From positions 1-61,012 of the forward strand of contig JBMOPC010000093.1 in assembly GCA_049323915.1 (NCBI GenBank): DNA of 61,012 nucleotides, read 5' to 3'. Numbering within the stretch: the first letter of the stretch is position 1; every line of letters begins with the position of its first letter. The translations under genes and the position numbers were made by a program. Below are positions 49,808 to 57,977 of this stretch, one piece after another. This stretch comes from BRHc4a sp049323915. GTDB lineage: Bacteria > Bacillota > Desulfotomaculia > Desulfotomaculales > Desulfocucumaceae. Under the pieces are notes generated by a model. It was not told the origin of the DNA. It ran no database searches and saw only the letters and a program-made list of their open reading frames with translations.

Positions 49808-51463
49808 TTGAAACCTATCAGGCACATTGAAAAAGAGGTTGAGGAGTTTTACAGCAAAGGGTACTGGACCGACGAGATCTTTACGGATTACTGGGAGCAG
49901 AACGCCCAGAAGTATCCCGACAAGGAGGCCCTGATAGACTCCATCGGCAACAGGCTGACCTGGTCCCAGGCAAACCTGCAGATAGACCGCCTGGCCATGG
50001 CCTTTATCGAACTGGGGCTGGAAAAGGATGACCGTATCGCAATACAGTTGCCCAACAGGGTGGAGGGGTTTATCGCCAGGGCGGCCTGCGAAAAGGCCGG
50101 GATAATTTCCATAGCCCTGATGCACGTGTACCGGCACGCCGAATTAACCGAAATAATGGGTAAAATAAATGCCTCTGCAGTGATAATACCCTGGAAATAC
50201 AGAAATTTCGACTACTTCGAAATGATAAAAGAAATACGCCCCAACCTGCCCGGGTTAAAGCACGTTATTGTTGTGGGAGATGAAGTCCCCGAAGGGGCGG
50301 TATCGTATTCGGAGTTTATCAAAAAGCCGCTGGAAGAAAAATATTCAAGGGAGTATCTGAACTCCAGGAGGCTTAAAGCAACCGAGGTGGGTTTCCTGAC
50401 CAGCACCACAGGCACCACCGGCCTTCCCAAAATTGTGGAATGGACCATCGCAGCCCGCCTCTGGAGCTCCAAGACCCATGCAATCAACTGGAAGCTCACC
50501 GAACAGGACGTGGTGTGCGCCGTGGCGCCCTGGCCCGGCTCCCCCGGAGGCACCCCCACATATTTCGTCGCTCCGCTGGTCGGGGCTAAAATCGCGCTTT
50601 TATACGAATACACACCTGTTGGCGCCCTGGAATTCTTTGAAAAGGAAAAGGTGACCGTTCCCAGCGTTGTTCCGGCCCAGCTTGCCGCCATGGTGCAGGA
50701 GCCACTGGAAAAGTACGACCTGTCGTCGCTGAGGATAATAAGGTGCAGCGGCGGCTACCTGTCCCCCACACTGGCCGAGGAAGTGGAGAGAAAAATGGGA
50801 TGCCCCATACTTAGCACCTACGGCTCCCAGGACACCGGGTCCATCTCCGGCACCTCCATTGAAGAGCCGCCTGAAAAAAGGCGCACAACGGTGGGCAGGC
50901 CACTTATCGGAAACCAGATAAAGCTGGTGGATGATCAGGGTCAGGAGGTCCCCCGGGGAGAGGTGGGCCAGCTGTACTTCAGGGGGCCCCAGAGCTCCAG
51001 CGGGTATTACAGGGACCCCGGCAAAACGTTTTCCGAGGCGGTTGACGAAGAAGGCTGGGCAACCCCCGGAGACCTGGCCAAAATAGACGATGACGGATTT
51101 ATTGTAATAGCGGGGCGCAAGAAGGACATTATCATACGGGGCGGCCAGAATATTTATCCCGGTGAAATAGAGAGCCTGCTTATTGGCCATCCCAAGGTTT
51201 CCGACGCCGCCGTGGTCGCCATGCCGGACCCGATAATGGGCGAAAAGGCATGCGCCTTTGTAATACCGGCCAGCTCCGGCGACCCCCTCACCTTTGACGA
51301 TATGGTCAGTTATTTAAAGACCAAGAAGCTGGCTATGTATAAGCTGCCGGAAAGGCTGGAAGTGGTCGAAAGCTTCCCCCTGGCCGGCGACTCCAAGATA
51401 AACAAGGTGGCCCTGCGCCAGGCCGTGGCACAAAAACTGAATGAAGAAGTAAAGATCCAATAG
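49808..51463 (+). CDS. AMP-forming acyl/aryl-CoA ligase (AMP-binding superfamily)
   Basis: A 551-aa adenylate-forming enzyme. The P-loop TSTTGTTGLPKIVEWT, the acceptor motif STYGSQDTGSISGTS, the GDLAKIDDDGFIVIAGRKKD hinge and the catalytic Lys in DSKINKVALR are all present. The overall form is like aryl-CoA ligases and dihydroxybenzoate-AMP ligases. Between UbiD and UbiX genes of a phenol cluster, the natural substrate would be 4-hydroxybenzoate, giving 4-hydroxybenzoyl-CoA for reduction by enzymes encoded elsewhere. A benzoate ligase is the main alternative. The TTG start has AAGGAGG at good spacing. Confidence 0.88.
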   Translation: MKPIRHIEKEVEEFYSKGYWTDEIFTDYWEQNAQKYPDKEALIDSIGNRLTWSQANLQIDRLAMAFIELGLEKDDRIAIQLPNRVEGFIARAACEKAGIISIALMHVYRHAELTEIMGKINASAVIIPWKYRNFDYFEMIKEIRPNLPGLKHVIVVGDEVPEGAVSYSEFIKKPLEEKYSREYLNSRRLKATEVGFLTSTTGTTGLPKIVEWTIAARLWSSKTHAINWKLTEQDVVCAVAPWPGSPGGTPTYFVAPLVGAKIALLYEYTPVGALEFFEKEKVTVPSVVPAQLAAMVQEPLEKYDLSSLRIIRCSGGYLSPTLAEEVERKMGCPILSTYGSQDTGSISGTSIEEPPEKRRTTVGRPLIGNQIKLVDDQGQEVPRGEVGQLYFRGPQSSSGYYRDPGKTFSEAVDEEGWATPGDLAKIDDDGFIVIAGRKKDIIIRGGQNIYPGEIESLLIGHPKVSDAAVVAMPDPIMGEKACAFVIPASSGDPLTFDDMVSYLKTKKLAMYKLPERLEVVESFPLAGDSKINKVALRQAVAQKLNEEVKIQ

Positions 51464-51520
51464 CGCATCGCCCCCGGGAAACCGGGGGCAAATAAAACTT
51501 TTTTAAAGGAGGTGCCTCCC

Positions 51521-52159
51521 GTGAGGATTATAGTGGGCATAAGCGGCGCCAGCGGGGCCATATACGGCATAAGGCTGCTTGAGGTGCTGGCCTCGGACAA
51601 GAATATCGAGACCCACCTTGTTATCTCAAAAGCGGCCGAGATCACCATAAAGCATGAGACCGCATACAATCCGGACTACGTCAGGGGGCTGGCCCACAGG
51701 GTGCACGGGATGGAAAACATCGGCGCCCCAATAGCCAGCGGCTCTTTCCGCACCGACGGCATGATTATAGCGCCTTGCTCGGTAAAAACCCTTTCGGCCA
51801 TAGCCTCCTCATACAACGACACCCTTATGGTGAGGGCCGCCGACGTGGTCCTCAAGGAAAGGAGAAAGCTGGTCCTTCTTATCCGGGAAACTCCTCTTCA
51901 CCTGGGCCACATAAAACTGATGGAGCAGGTGACCATGGCCGGCGGGATACTGCTTCCTCCGGTTCCGGCCTTTTACCACCATCCGAAGGAACTGGACGAT
52001 ATAATAAACCAGACCGTCGGGAAGACCCTGGACCTGGCGGGGGTCCCCAATGAGCTTTTCTCCCGCTGGAAGGGGCTGGACGAGAAAAGAAATGCCCCGG
52101 TAAAGGAAATGGGCCAACAGTTCCCCACCGAAAGGGTGCGTATCTCAAGGCTTGTTTAG
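51521..52159 (+). CDS. ubiX: UbiX-family flavin prenyltransferase
   Basis: A 212-aa enzyme that joins dimethylallyl phosphate to FMN, producing the prFMN cofactor of UbiD enzymes. Seen: IIVGISGASGAIYGIRLLEVL (flavin-binding loop), APCSVKTLSAIASSYNDTLMVRAADVVLKERRKLVLLIRETPL (the family signature) and PPVPAFYHHPKELDDIINQTVGK. The GTG at 51521 is seven bases after AAGGAGGT and gives the usual N-terminus. It serves the UbiD-type carboxylase three genes upstream. It overlaps the HAD gene that follows by using different frames if the longest HAD frame is counted. Confidence 0.94.
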   Translation: MRIIVGISGASGAIYGIRLLEVLASDKNIETHLVISKAAEITIKHETAYNPDYVRGLAHRVHGMENIGAPIASGSFRTDGMIIAPCSVKTLSAIASSYNDTLMVRAADVVLKERRKLVLLIRETPLHLGHIKLMEQVTMAGGILLPPVPAFYHHPKELDDIINQTVGKTLDLAGVPNELFSRWKGLDEKRNAPVKEMGQQFPTERVRISRLV

Positions 52160-52178
52160 TTCTAAAGGCGGAAGGGCG

Positions 52179-52841
52179 GTGGTTGGAATAAGGTTGATCT
52201 CGTTTGATTTTGAAGGCACCCTGGTTGACTTCCAGTGGAAGCTGTCCGAAGCGGTCGGCGAGGCTCTTCACACCCTTGGCAAAGCCGGCGCCCCTGCCAA
52301 TGCCATGGCCGGGATGAACTACTCCGCAATATACAACCTGGTCCGGCAAAAAGAGCATGAATGGGGGTTCCCCGGTGATTACCTCACCGGCCTTTTGGAT
52401 GAAGTCTACGACAAATACGATCTGGACGCGGCCTCCAGATGGAAACCTGTTCATGATATTCACTCGATGCTGGATAATCTTGGAGGCTATAAACTGGCGC
52501 TGGTGTCCAATGTGGGAAAAAAAGCCCTGTATGAGGTTCTTTTAAAATTCGGGCTCCGGAACAGATTCGGGCTCATAGTGTCCCGAAATGATGTAAAGAT
52601 GCTTAAGCCGTGTGTAGAGGGGTTACAAAAAGCCATGGAGTGGGCCGGGACTGACGGGGAGAACACCATCCACATAGGAGACAGCCTTTCCGACATACTG
52701 GCCGCCAGGAGCGCGGGAGCAAAGGCCTGTGCAGTGCTTGGGGGAGAAGACGCCCCGGAGGCACTGCTCAGGGAAAAGCCGGACCTATTGTTAAAAGCAT
52801 TGTCAGACCTGCCCGGCCGGCTAAAATCGTCCGGGTTTTAA
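52179..52841 (+). CDS. HAD-superfamily hydrolase in the phenol cluster
   Basis: A 220-aa HAD phosphatase-like protein. Motif I is FDFEGTLV, so the nucleophile Asp is kept but the second acidic residue is Glu, not Asp. Motif II ALVSNVGKKA, motif III MLKPCVEGL and motif IV HIGDSLSDILAARSAG are clear. In Thauera the phenylphosphate carboxylase delta subunit (PpcD) is a HAD-type protein, so this may play that role and remove or transfer phosphate. A housekeeping phosphatase is the alternative. I place the start at the GTG at 52179; an in-frame TTG at 52152 overlaps the ubiX stop. It is the last gene of the block. Confidence 0.82.
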   Translation: MVGIRLISFDFEGTLVDFQWKLSEAVGEALHTLGKAGAPANAMAGMNYSAIYNLVRQKEHEWGFPGDYLTGLLDEVYDKYDLDAASRWKPVHDIHSMLDNLGGYKLALVSNVGKKALYEVLLKFGLRNRFGLIVSRNDVKMLKPCVEGLQKAMEWAGTDGENTIHIGDSLSDILAARSAGAKACAVLGGEDAPEALLREKPDLLLKALSDLPGRLKSSGF

Positions 52842-52944
52842 GTATATCGGATCAGACCCGATGAAACCGCCCGGAAGGTATTGCCTGCATAATAAAAATA
52901 CTATATAATACTTTTGAATATACTTTTAAAAAGAATAATTTCTC

Positions 52945-53040
52945 TCCACGGGTTAGGCAAACCTGGCGAAAGCCGGGGAACGCCAAAGCTATGGGTCTAA
53001 GGGCTGCAACAGGCCTATGATCGCCAGGCTATAACGGTTT
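52945..53040 (+). promoter_or_regulatory. Cyclic di-GMP-I (GEMM) riboswitch aptamer
   Basis: The core consensus is easily read: GGCAAACC, then a GCGAAAGC tetraloop stem, CGGGGAACGCCAAAGCTAT and GGGTCTAAGGGC, followed by GCCTATGATCGCCAGGCT, which closes the second helix. It precedes a strong terminator and a permease gene. c-di-GMP-I riboswitches switch transcription or translation according to the second messenger; direction cannot be told by eye here. Confidence 0.88.
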
Positions 53041-53053
53041 CAGGCTGCTGGGG

Positions 53054-53092
53054 GGGGTAGTCAGTTTATCTGGCTACCCCTCTTTTATTTTT
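53054..53092 (+). terminator. Intrinsic terminator (expression platform) of the c-di-GMP riboswitch
   Basis: GGGGTAG-t-CAG pairs with CTG-g-CTACCCC and is followed by TCTTTTATTTTTCTTT. It lies just after the aptamer and about 80 bases before the permease ATG, so aptamer folding can decide read-through. Confidence 0.85.
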
Positions 53093-53171
53093 CTTTCGGG
53101 GGAGGTGCCGAAAAAGTATCAAGCAAACTTAAAGCCGCTGATTTATTATAGCTTTAGAAAGGGGACGACCA

Positions 53172-54569
53172 ATGTTTGCCGATAACCAGGTAGTTTTCGC
53201 AACCGCTGTCTTTTTGATAACATACGCCATTATCGTGTCGGAGAAAATTCACCGGGCGGTGGCCGCCTTTTGCGGCGCGGCAGTGGTGATAATCGCAGGT
53301 ATCGTTGATGCCGATAAGGCGGTGCATTTTATCGACTTCAACACCATCGGCCTGCTGGTGGGCATGATGATAATCGTAGGTGTAACGCGCCAGACCGGGG
53401 TATTTGAGTATCTTGCCGTAAAGGCCGCCAAAAAGGCAAATGGAGAGCCTATCCGCATTATGGCCGCCCTGGGCCTGATCACGGCAGTGCTGTCCGCATT
53501 GCTGGACAATGTAACCACCGTGCTCCTTATTGTCCCGGTGACCTTTGCCATTGCCAGGCAGCTGCAGGTTAATGTAATACCTTTTTTAATCGTGGAAATA
53601 CTGGCCTCCAATATTGGAGGAACGGCCACTCTGATAGGCGACCCGCCCAATATTATGATTGGCAGCGCCACAAAGCTTGGTTTCATGGACTTTGTAATAA
53701 ACCTGACCCCGCTGGTGGTGGTGGTTTATGCGTTAACTATTTTTATTTTAAAAATTATATACAGGCGGCAGATTAATACCAGCCCCGAGCTGATGCGAAG
53801 TATTATGGCCATGGACGAAAACGCCGAGATAAAAGACCACGCCCTTTTGAAGAAGTGCCTTATTGTCATGTCCCTGACCATTTTGGGGTTTGTCCTACAC
53901 CAGTTCATACACCTGGAAAGCTCGGTCATAGCCCTGTCCGGCGCCTCGCTGTTGCTCCTGGTGACGCGAATGGACCCCGAGCACGCCTTTCAGGCGGTTG
54001 AGTGGCCGGTTATCTTCTTCTTTATCGGCCTTTTCGTAGTGGTAGGAGGGCTGGAGGAAGTGGGCGTCATTGAGGCAATAGCAAAATTCGCCCTGGAAGT
54101 TACCGGTGGCGATCTACTGCCTGCGGGCCTTTTGATTCTGTGGCTTTCGGCCATTGCCTCGGCCTTCGTGGACAATATACCCTTTGTGGCCACGATGATC
54201 CCGCTGATTCAGGACATGGGCCGCCTCGGGGGCATCCAGGACCTCAACTTTTTGTGGTGGTCCCTTTCCCTGGGCGCCTGCCTGGGAGGCAACGGCACCA
54301 TCATCGGCGCCTCGGCCAATGTGGTTGTAATTGGCATGGCCGAAAAAAGAGGATCCCACATCAGCTTCATGGGATTCTTAAAAGTGGCCTTCCCGCTGAT
54401 GCTGCTCTCCATAGTCATTTCAAATTTTTACCTGATGGCCTGGTATTATTCAACCACCATTACTCTGGTGGGAACCCTGGCCCTGGGCCTGGTCCTCAGC
54501 CTGATATTAAACAGGCTGGATAAATCTGACCGCAACCAGTTGCCTGGTTCCAAAGCTGCTACGGGGTAA
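53172..54569 (+). CDS. ArsB/NhaD (SLC13-like) family permease
   Basis: A 465-aa membrane protein with about 11-12 hydrophobic segments. The first-half signature EILASNIGGTATLIGDPPNIMIGSATKLGF and the second-half echo LGACLGGNGTIIGASANVVVIGMAEKRG are those of the ion-transporter superfamily with ArsB, NhaD and SLC13 members. It could move anions such as arsenite, dicarboxylate or an aromatic acid, or exchange Na+ and H+; sequence alone does not decide. The ATG has GAAAGGGG upstream. It is controlled by the c-di-GMP riboswitch and terminator before it and has its own terminator after it. Confidence 0.9.
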   Translation: MFADNQVVFATAVFLITYAIIVSEKIHRAVAAFCGAAVVIIAGIVDADKAVHFIDFNTIGLLVGMMIIVGVTRQTGVFEYLAVKAAKKANGEPIRIMAALGLITAVLSALLDNVTTVLLIVPVTFAIARQLQVNVIPFLIVEILASNIGGTATLIGDPPNIMIGSATKLGFMDFVINLTPLVVVVYALTIFILKIIYRRQINTSPELMRSIMAMDENAEIKDHALLKKCLIVMSLTILGFVLHQFIHLESSVIALSGASLLLLVTRMDPEHAFQAVEWPVIFFFIGLFVVVGGLEEVGVIEAIAKFALEVTGGDLLPAGLLILWLSAIASAFVDNIPFVATMIPLIQDMGRLGGIQDLNFLWWSLSLGACLGGNGTIIGASANVVVIGMAEKRGSHISFMGFLKVAFPLMLLSIVISNFYLMAWYYSTTITLVGTLALGLVLSLILNRLDKSDRNQLPGSKAATG

Positions 54570-54587
54570 GATATTTAGCTGACATTG

Positions 54588-54636
54588 GCGGGGCTTCAGC
54601 ATAACTCCGACGGTTATGCCGAAGCCCCGCTTTATT
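54588..54636 (+). terminator. Intrinsic terminator after the permease gene
   Basis: GCGGGGCTTC-a-GCATAAC pairs with GTTATGC-c-GAAGCCCCGC around a seven-base loop and is followed by TTTATT. An 18-bp, very stable stem. Confidence 0.88.
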
Positions 54637-54744
54637 ATATGACTCAGTAAATTTACATAATACTTCTTGAAATAATTTCACCGATGAGGTTTAATTATGA
54701 TTGATTCTGAAACAAAAAGCTGACAGCGGTGGGGAGATTGAGTA

Positions 54745-55518
54745 ATGACGGCGACAACAATAGTTTTGGTTTTTCTGGCGGGCATAGCATCGGGATTCGT
54801 GAACACCGTGGGCGGCGGGGGATCACTGATATCCCTTCCGGCGCTGATTTTTGCGGGGCTGCCGTCGGCAGTGGCAAACGGTACAAACCGCATAGCGCTG
54901 ATGGCGCAAAATGTTGTTGCTATAGAGTACTTCCGGCAAAAGGGCTTTTTTTATCCAAAGCTGAGCATTTTACTGGGGATACCTGCGGTTTTTGGGTCCA
55001 TCCTTGGCGCAAAATTCGCCATATCCCTGTCGGATGAGATGTTCAACAAAGTGCTGGCCTATGTGATGCTTACTGTTATGGTCCTGATTATCTGGCGCCC
55101 AGAAAAATATTTTCTCAATTCCGTGGAGCAGGAAAACCTTAAAAGTCTGCGCCTTGTAGGAGCTATACTGGTTTTCTTCGGGGTTGGTTTTTATGGTGGC
55201 TTCATCCAGGCCGGGGTCGGATTTATAATTATAGCGTCCCTCACGCTCATTACCGGCATGTCGCTGGTCAAGATAAACAGCCTTAAGGTCTTCATAAGCA
55301 TTATATACATGCTTTCTTCGCTGCTGGTTTTTGTTTTCAGCGGCAAGGTGGACTGGGTGCTGGGGCTCATTCTGGCGGCCGGCAACGCCATTGGCGCATA
55401 TCTTGGGAGTATCTTCACCGTTCACAAGGGAGACAAATGGATCCGTGTGTTCCTGGTGGTCACCGTGCTGATACTTTCCGGAAAGCTTCTGGGAGTTCAG
55501 AGATTTATCGGGCTTTAA
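54745..55518 (+). CDS. TauE/SafE-family (TSUP) permease
   Basis: A 257-aa membrane protein with about eight hydrophobic segments. The N-terminal GIASGFVNTVGGGGSLISLPALIFAGLP is the TSUP signature and is echoed in the second half by GFYGGFIQAGVGFIIIASL. The family exports sulfite, sulfolactate or sulfoacetate, or takes up other small anions; the substrate here is unknown. GGGGAG lies nine bases before the ATG. It stands between two terminators and is therefore monocistronic. Confidence 0.9.
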   Translation: MTATTIVLVFLAGIASGFVNTVGGGGSLISLPALIFAGLPSAVANGTNRIALMAQNVVAIEYFRQKGFFYPKLSILLGIPAVFGSILGAKFAISLSDEMFNKVLAYVMLTVMVLIIWRPEKYFLNSVEQENLKSLRLVGAILVFFGVGFYGGFIQAGVGFIIIASLTLITGMSLVKINSLKVFISIIYMLSSLLVFVFSGKVDWVLGLILAAGNAIGAYLGSIFTVHKGDKWIRVFLVVTVLILSGKLLGVQRFIGL

Positions 55519-55519
55519 A

Positions 55520-55545
55520 ACCCGGTTTGACCGGGCTTTATTACT
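55520..55545 (+). terminator. Intrinsic terminator after the TSUP gene
   Basis: CCCGGT-TTG-ACCGGG followed by CTTTATTA directly past the stop codon. It sits in the convergent gap with the PaaI gene. Confidence 0.7.
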
Positions 55546-55969
55546 CCTGGCTAATTTTATCAGCATCAACAATTGCCATGGTGCACCTTGAAATACAGAT
55601 GAGCTTTTCCTCCTCATCGGTGATTTTTATTTCCCAAACCATGGTAGTCCGGCCTTTATATAAAGGTATGGCTCTGGCCCTAACCAGGCCGCTCCTCTTT
55701 GAACGCAAATGGTTTGCGTTTATTTCCAGTCCCACCGGAAGCTGCTCCCGGGGATTCAAATTCAGGTATGTTCCGGTGGAAGCGGCGGTCTCGGCCAATA
55801 CAACCGAAGCCCCTCCGTGCAGCAAACCCAGCGGCTGGTGGGTCCTTGCATCCACAGGCATGGTCATGACCACCAGATCCGGACTCAAAACCTCACTCCT
55901 TATCCCAAGCAGCCCCACCATACTGTTTTGAACAATGCCCTGAAAGTCCGAGTCGCTTATATCAGCCAT
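55541..55969 (-). CDS. PaaI-family hotdog thioesterase
   Basis: A 142-aa hotdog-fold thioesterase: DARTHQPLGLLHGGASVVLAETAAS contains the conserved HGG and the acidic catalytic residue, followed by EINANHLRSKRSGLVRARA and TMVWEIKI. It cleaves small acyl- or aryl-CoA esters in the cytoplasm, perhaps hydroxybenzoyl- or phenylacetyl-CoA types, releasing CoA from dead-end intermediates. The ATG at 55969 has AAGGGATG upstream; an extension to 56002 is less likely. It converges with the TSUP gene. Confidence 0.88.
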   Translation of the reverse strand: MADISDSDFQGIVQNSMVGLLGIRSEVLSPDLVVMTMPVDARTHQPLGLLHGGASVVLAETAASTGTYLNLNPREQLPVGLEINANHLRSKRSGLVRARAIPLYKGRTTMVWEIKITDEEEKLICISRCTMAIVDADKISQE

Positions 55970-56124
55970 ACCATCATCCCTTTCATGCCCACTGCACCCC
56001 AAAATGAACTTTCATTCAATTATATACCAAAATGTGATAGCCGGGTATTTAAACTTATTTATAGGGTGCACAACAAATTTTGGCTGCAGGAGTTTAGTGA
56101 AAATTATTGAAATAATATAAAAAA

Positions 56125-56139
56125 GCACCTGTGGTGCTG
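56125..56139. repeat. Second copy of the AGCACC-nnn-GGTGCT hairpin
   Basis: The same stem as at 39820-39836 with a different three-base loop, again preceded by an A-run (56120-56125). It lies in the divergent gap between the PaaI gene and the small membrane-protein gene. Confidence 0.5.
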
Positions 56140-56194
56140 TAATTAAAAACATATCCATCCGAAATGCTGTCAAAAAAAAACATGAGGTGACAAA

Positions 56195-56677
56195 ATGACT
56201 TCTACAGCCCTGCTCCTCCTGGCGGTAATAGGCATTATTATTGCTGCCGTTATACTCTTCAAGGGAAAGAAACTCTTTCTTGCATGTTTAGTTGGAATTA
56301 TGTCTATAATGTTATTTGTTTCCGGTCTCAGCGGATATAAGGAAATAAAAAGAGATGCCGGCATATACCAACCCCTTGCGGCCCAGTGGCTGGAGGCCCA
56401 GATTGCCGGCAACCCGGGGGCGAAGGCAGGGGAAGTAAACATAACTTTTTCAGACAGCAAAAATATCTTACGCAATTATTCCGTTTATTGTATTTATTAC
56501 CCGCCGGATAATACGAAGGCAGTTGTTTACGTTGAGCTTCCCTCATCAAATGATGATCTTGTAATGGCATTCAACAGGAATAATAAGAAATTGGAAGAAA
56601 TACATTACATTCCCAAAAAAATGAAGCCGGAACTTAACTGGCAAAATAAACTGGAGCCGTCAATCTTTTTCTATTAG
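56195..56677 (+). CDS. Small membrane-anchored hypothetical protein (160 aa)
   Basis: A 160-aa protein with two N-terminal hydrophobic segments (residues about 4-21, LLLLAVIGIIIAAVILF, and 27-45, FLACLVGIMSIMLFVSG) and a soluble C-terminal domain of about 110 residues. I recognise no family. The ATG has GAGGTGA seven bases upstream. It is followed 45 bases later by the acidic 144-aa gene, and the two may be co-transcribed. No function is claimed. Confidence 0.65.
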   Translation: MTSTALLLLAVIGIIIAAVILFKGKKLFLACLVGIMSIMLFVSGLSGYKEIKRDAGIYQPLAAQWLEAQIAGNPGAKAGEVNITFSDSKNILRNYSVYCIYYPPDNTKAVVYVELPSSNDDLVMAFNRNNKKLEEIHYIPKKMKPELNWQNKLEPSIFFY

Positions 56678-56721
56678 GATGGGAATAAAACGGCGTGATG
56701 GCCGTATAGCGAGGTGTTATC

Positions 56722-57156
56722 ATGTCCACTGAAAAAACCGGATCTGAAAAGGAAATGGCCAATATCCAAGCTGACACCGGCACTGAGAAAAAAGAAAGCA
56801 TTTCAGCTGAAACAAAAGATGAACCAAAGGACTGCAAAGAAGACAAAAACGAAGAAGCCATTGAGGAGGAAGAGGGAGAAGATTTTGAGGATGAGGATGA
56901 AGATGAGTACGAAGATGAGGATGAGGATGAAGATGATGCCGGGTATGATGTCGATATAGAAACGGAGATTGAGCACCAAACCCCGGAAGTAATTGCCAAA
57001 GAGCTGCTGATTACTTATCTTGAGACAAACCCTATGGCCCACCCGGACACCCGTCCAAACGAGACCAGATACCAGGCGGTCGGCAGGGCCATCGGGGAAA
57101 TGTATAACGCGCTGCTAAAAGAGATTCGCAAGAAAGATCCGGTGCCGGGCCCTTAA
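56722..57156 (+). CDS. Acidic hypothetical protein with Asp/Glu-rich block (144 aa)
   Basis: A 144-aa protein. The first 35 residues are charged and Lys/Glu-rich, residues about 40-75 are almost only Asp and Glu in GAT/GAG/GAA codon runs, and the C-terminal 65 residues look like a folded helical domain (PEVIAKELLITYLETNPMAH, RYQAVGRAIGEMYNALLKEI). The low-complexity block probably arose by triplet expansion. GAGGTG lies before the ATG. Family unknown; it might be a charged linker protein or a DNA mimic, but nothing supports either specifically. Confidence 0.65.
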   Translation: MSTEKTGSEKEMANIQADTGTEKKESISAETKDEPKDCKEDKNEEAIEEEEGEDFEDEDEDEYEDEDEDEDDAGYDVDIETEIEHQTPEVIAKELLITYLETNPMAHPDTRPNETRYQAVGRAIGEMYNALLKEIRKKDPVPGP

Positions 57157-57977
57157 CATGTTAACCTTTTGCAGCAGGTCCGGCTTTTGGCTTAAACAAT
57201 TCAAGCAAGCCGCGATAATAGAGAGCCATCCCCGCATGTCAACTTATTACAGAATAAAGAGAGAAGGCTTAAAAGCCTTCTCCCGAAACAACCATCCTTA
57301 CAGTTTGAACGATCATACTACCAATGTTAAAACTGGAACAGGATACGTTCTTTACCCTCCTTGATTCAGAAATAATACTGAAATCCAGGATTCATAACCA
57401 AAAACGGGACTGCAGGTTAATACTCTCCAAACTTAAAGAAAAAACACTACCCTTTGGACTAGTAAAACGCTTTCGTTATACCGAGAGTCTCTGTAAGGAT
57501 GGTGCTTACTTAAATAATATCATGCCTTATAAAAATGTCAAGTCACTAACAACTAATTATTTCTCGTCTGTGCCATGTCATACTGTAGGCGGCCTGTGGG
57601 AATCCATGTTCTTTGTGCTTAAAAAAATACGCCGCTATATTAGAAAAAGCTTCCGGGCGGGCAGGAAATTTATATGCCATGCCGAAACATATGAGTTAAG
57701 AAGTTCTGAAGTATGGAAGTATTGATAGGAATCGTCCTTTCAGGGAAGGCTGGAAGGTCTTTCAATCGGGAGTAAAGGGCGTTTTAAAGCTTTTGTAAAA
57801 ACTGTTATAAAAATGGTAGGGAAGTAGGACGGTAGGTAAAGTAGACGCGTTATCAGGGTATTGCCATTTAAGCCCCCGGGTGTGTGTTTTGCGTATGGGG
57901 AACTTTGACCGCTCACTTTAAACTCCTGCGGGAGTTTTTTTTATTTATATAGAATAATTATCAAGGAGGTTAGGACG
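57157..57977 (+). other. 820-bp region without a confident gene; leader of the TRAP operon at its end
   Basis: It is more AT-rich than its neighbours. A perfect 10-bp-stem palindrome (GAGAAGGCTT and its inverse) lies at 57261-57282 without a T-run. Two open frames (57158-57364 and 57324-57725) have no ribosome sites or family likeness. From about 57780 the sequence looks like a leader: AT-rich promoter-like DNA (TTGTAAAAACTGTTATAAAA), then a GC-rich stretch, then an intrinsic terminator 40 bases before dctP. Confidence 0.45.
57921..57943 (+). terminator. Terminator in the leader of the TRAP operon
   Basis: AACTCC-TGCG-GGAGTT followed by a run of Ts (TTTTTTTTATTTAT). It is 35-55 bases before the dctP start, and no plus-strand gene ends nearby, so it may be a leader attenuator rather than an end-of-gene terminator. 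Confidence 0.7.

Noticed and set aside
57324..57725. 133-codon plus-strand open frame in the 820-bp gap
   Set aside because: No Shine-Dalgarno sequence, AT-rich, no family likeness and no conserved neighbours. Kept only as part of the described non-coding region.
57800..57920. Known riboswitch (Moco, preQ1, glycine) in the TRAP leader
   Set aside because: No consensus core of these classes could be matched by eye. Only the terminator is supported.
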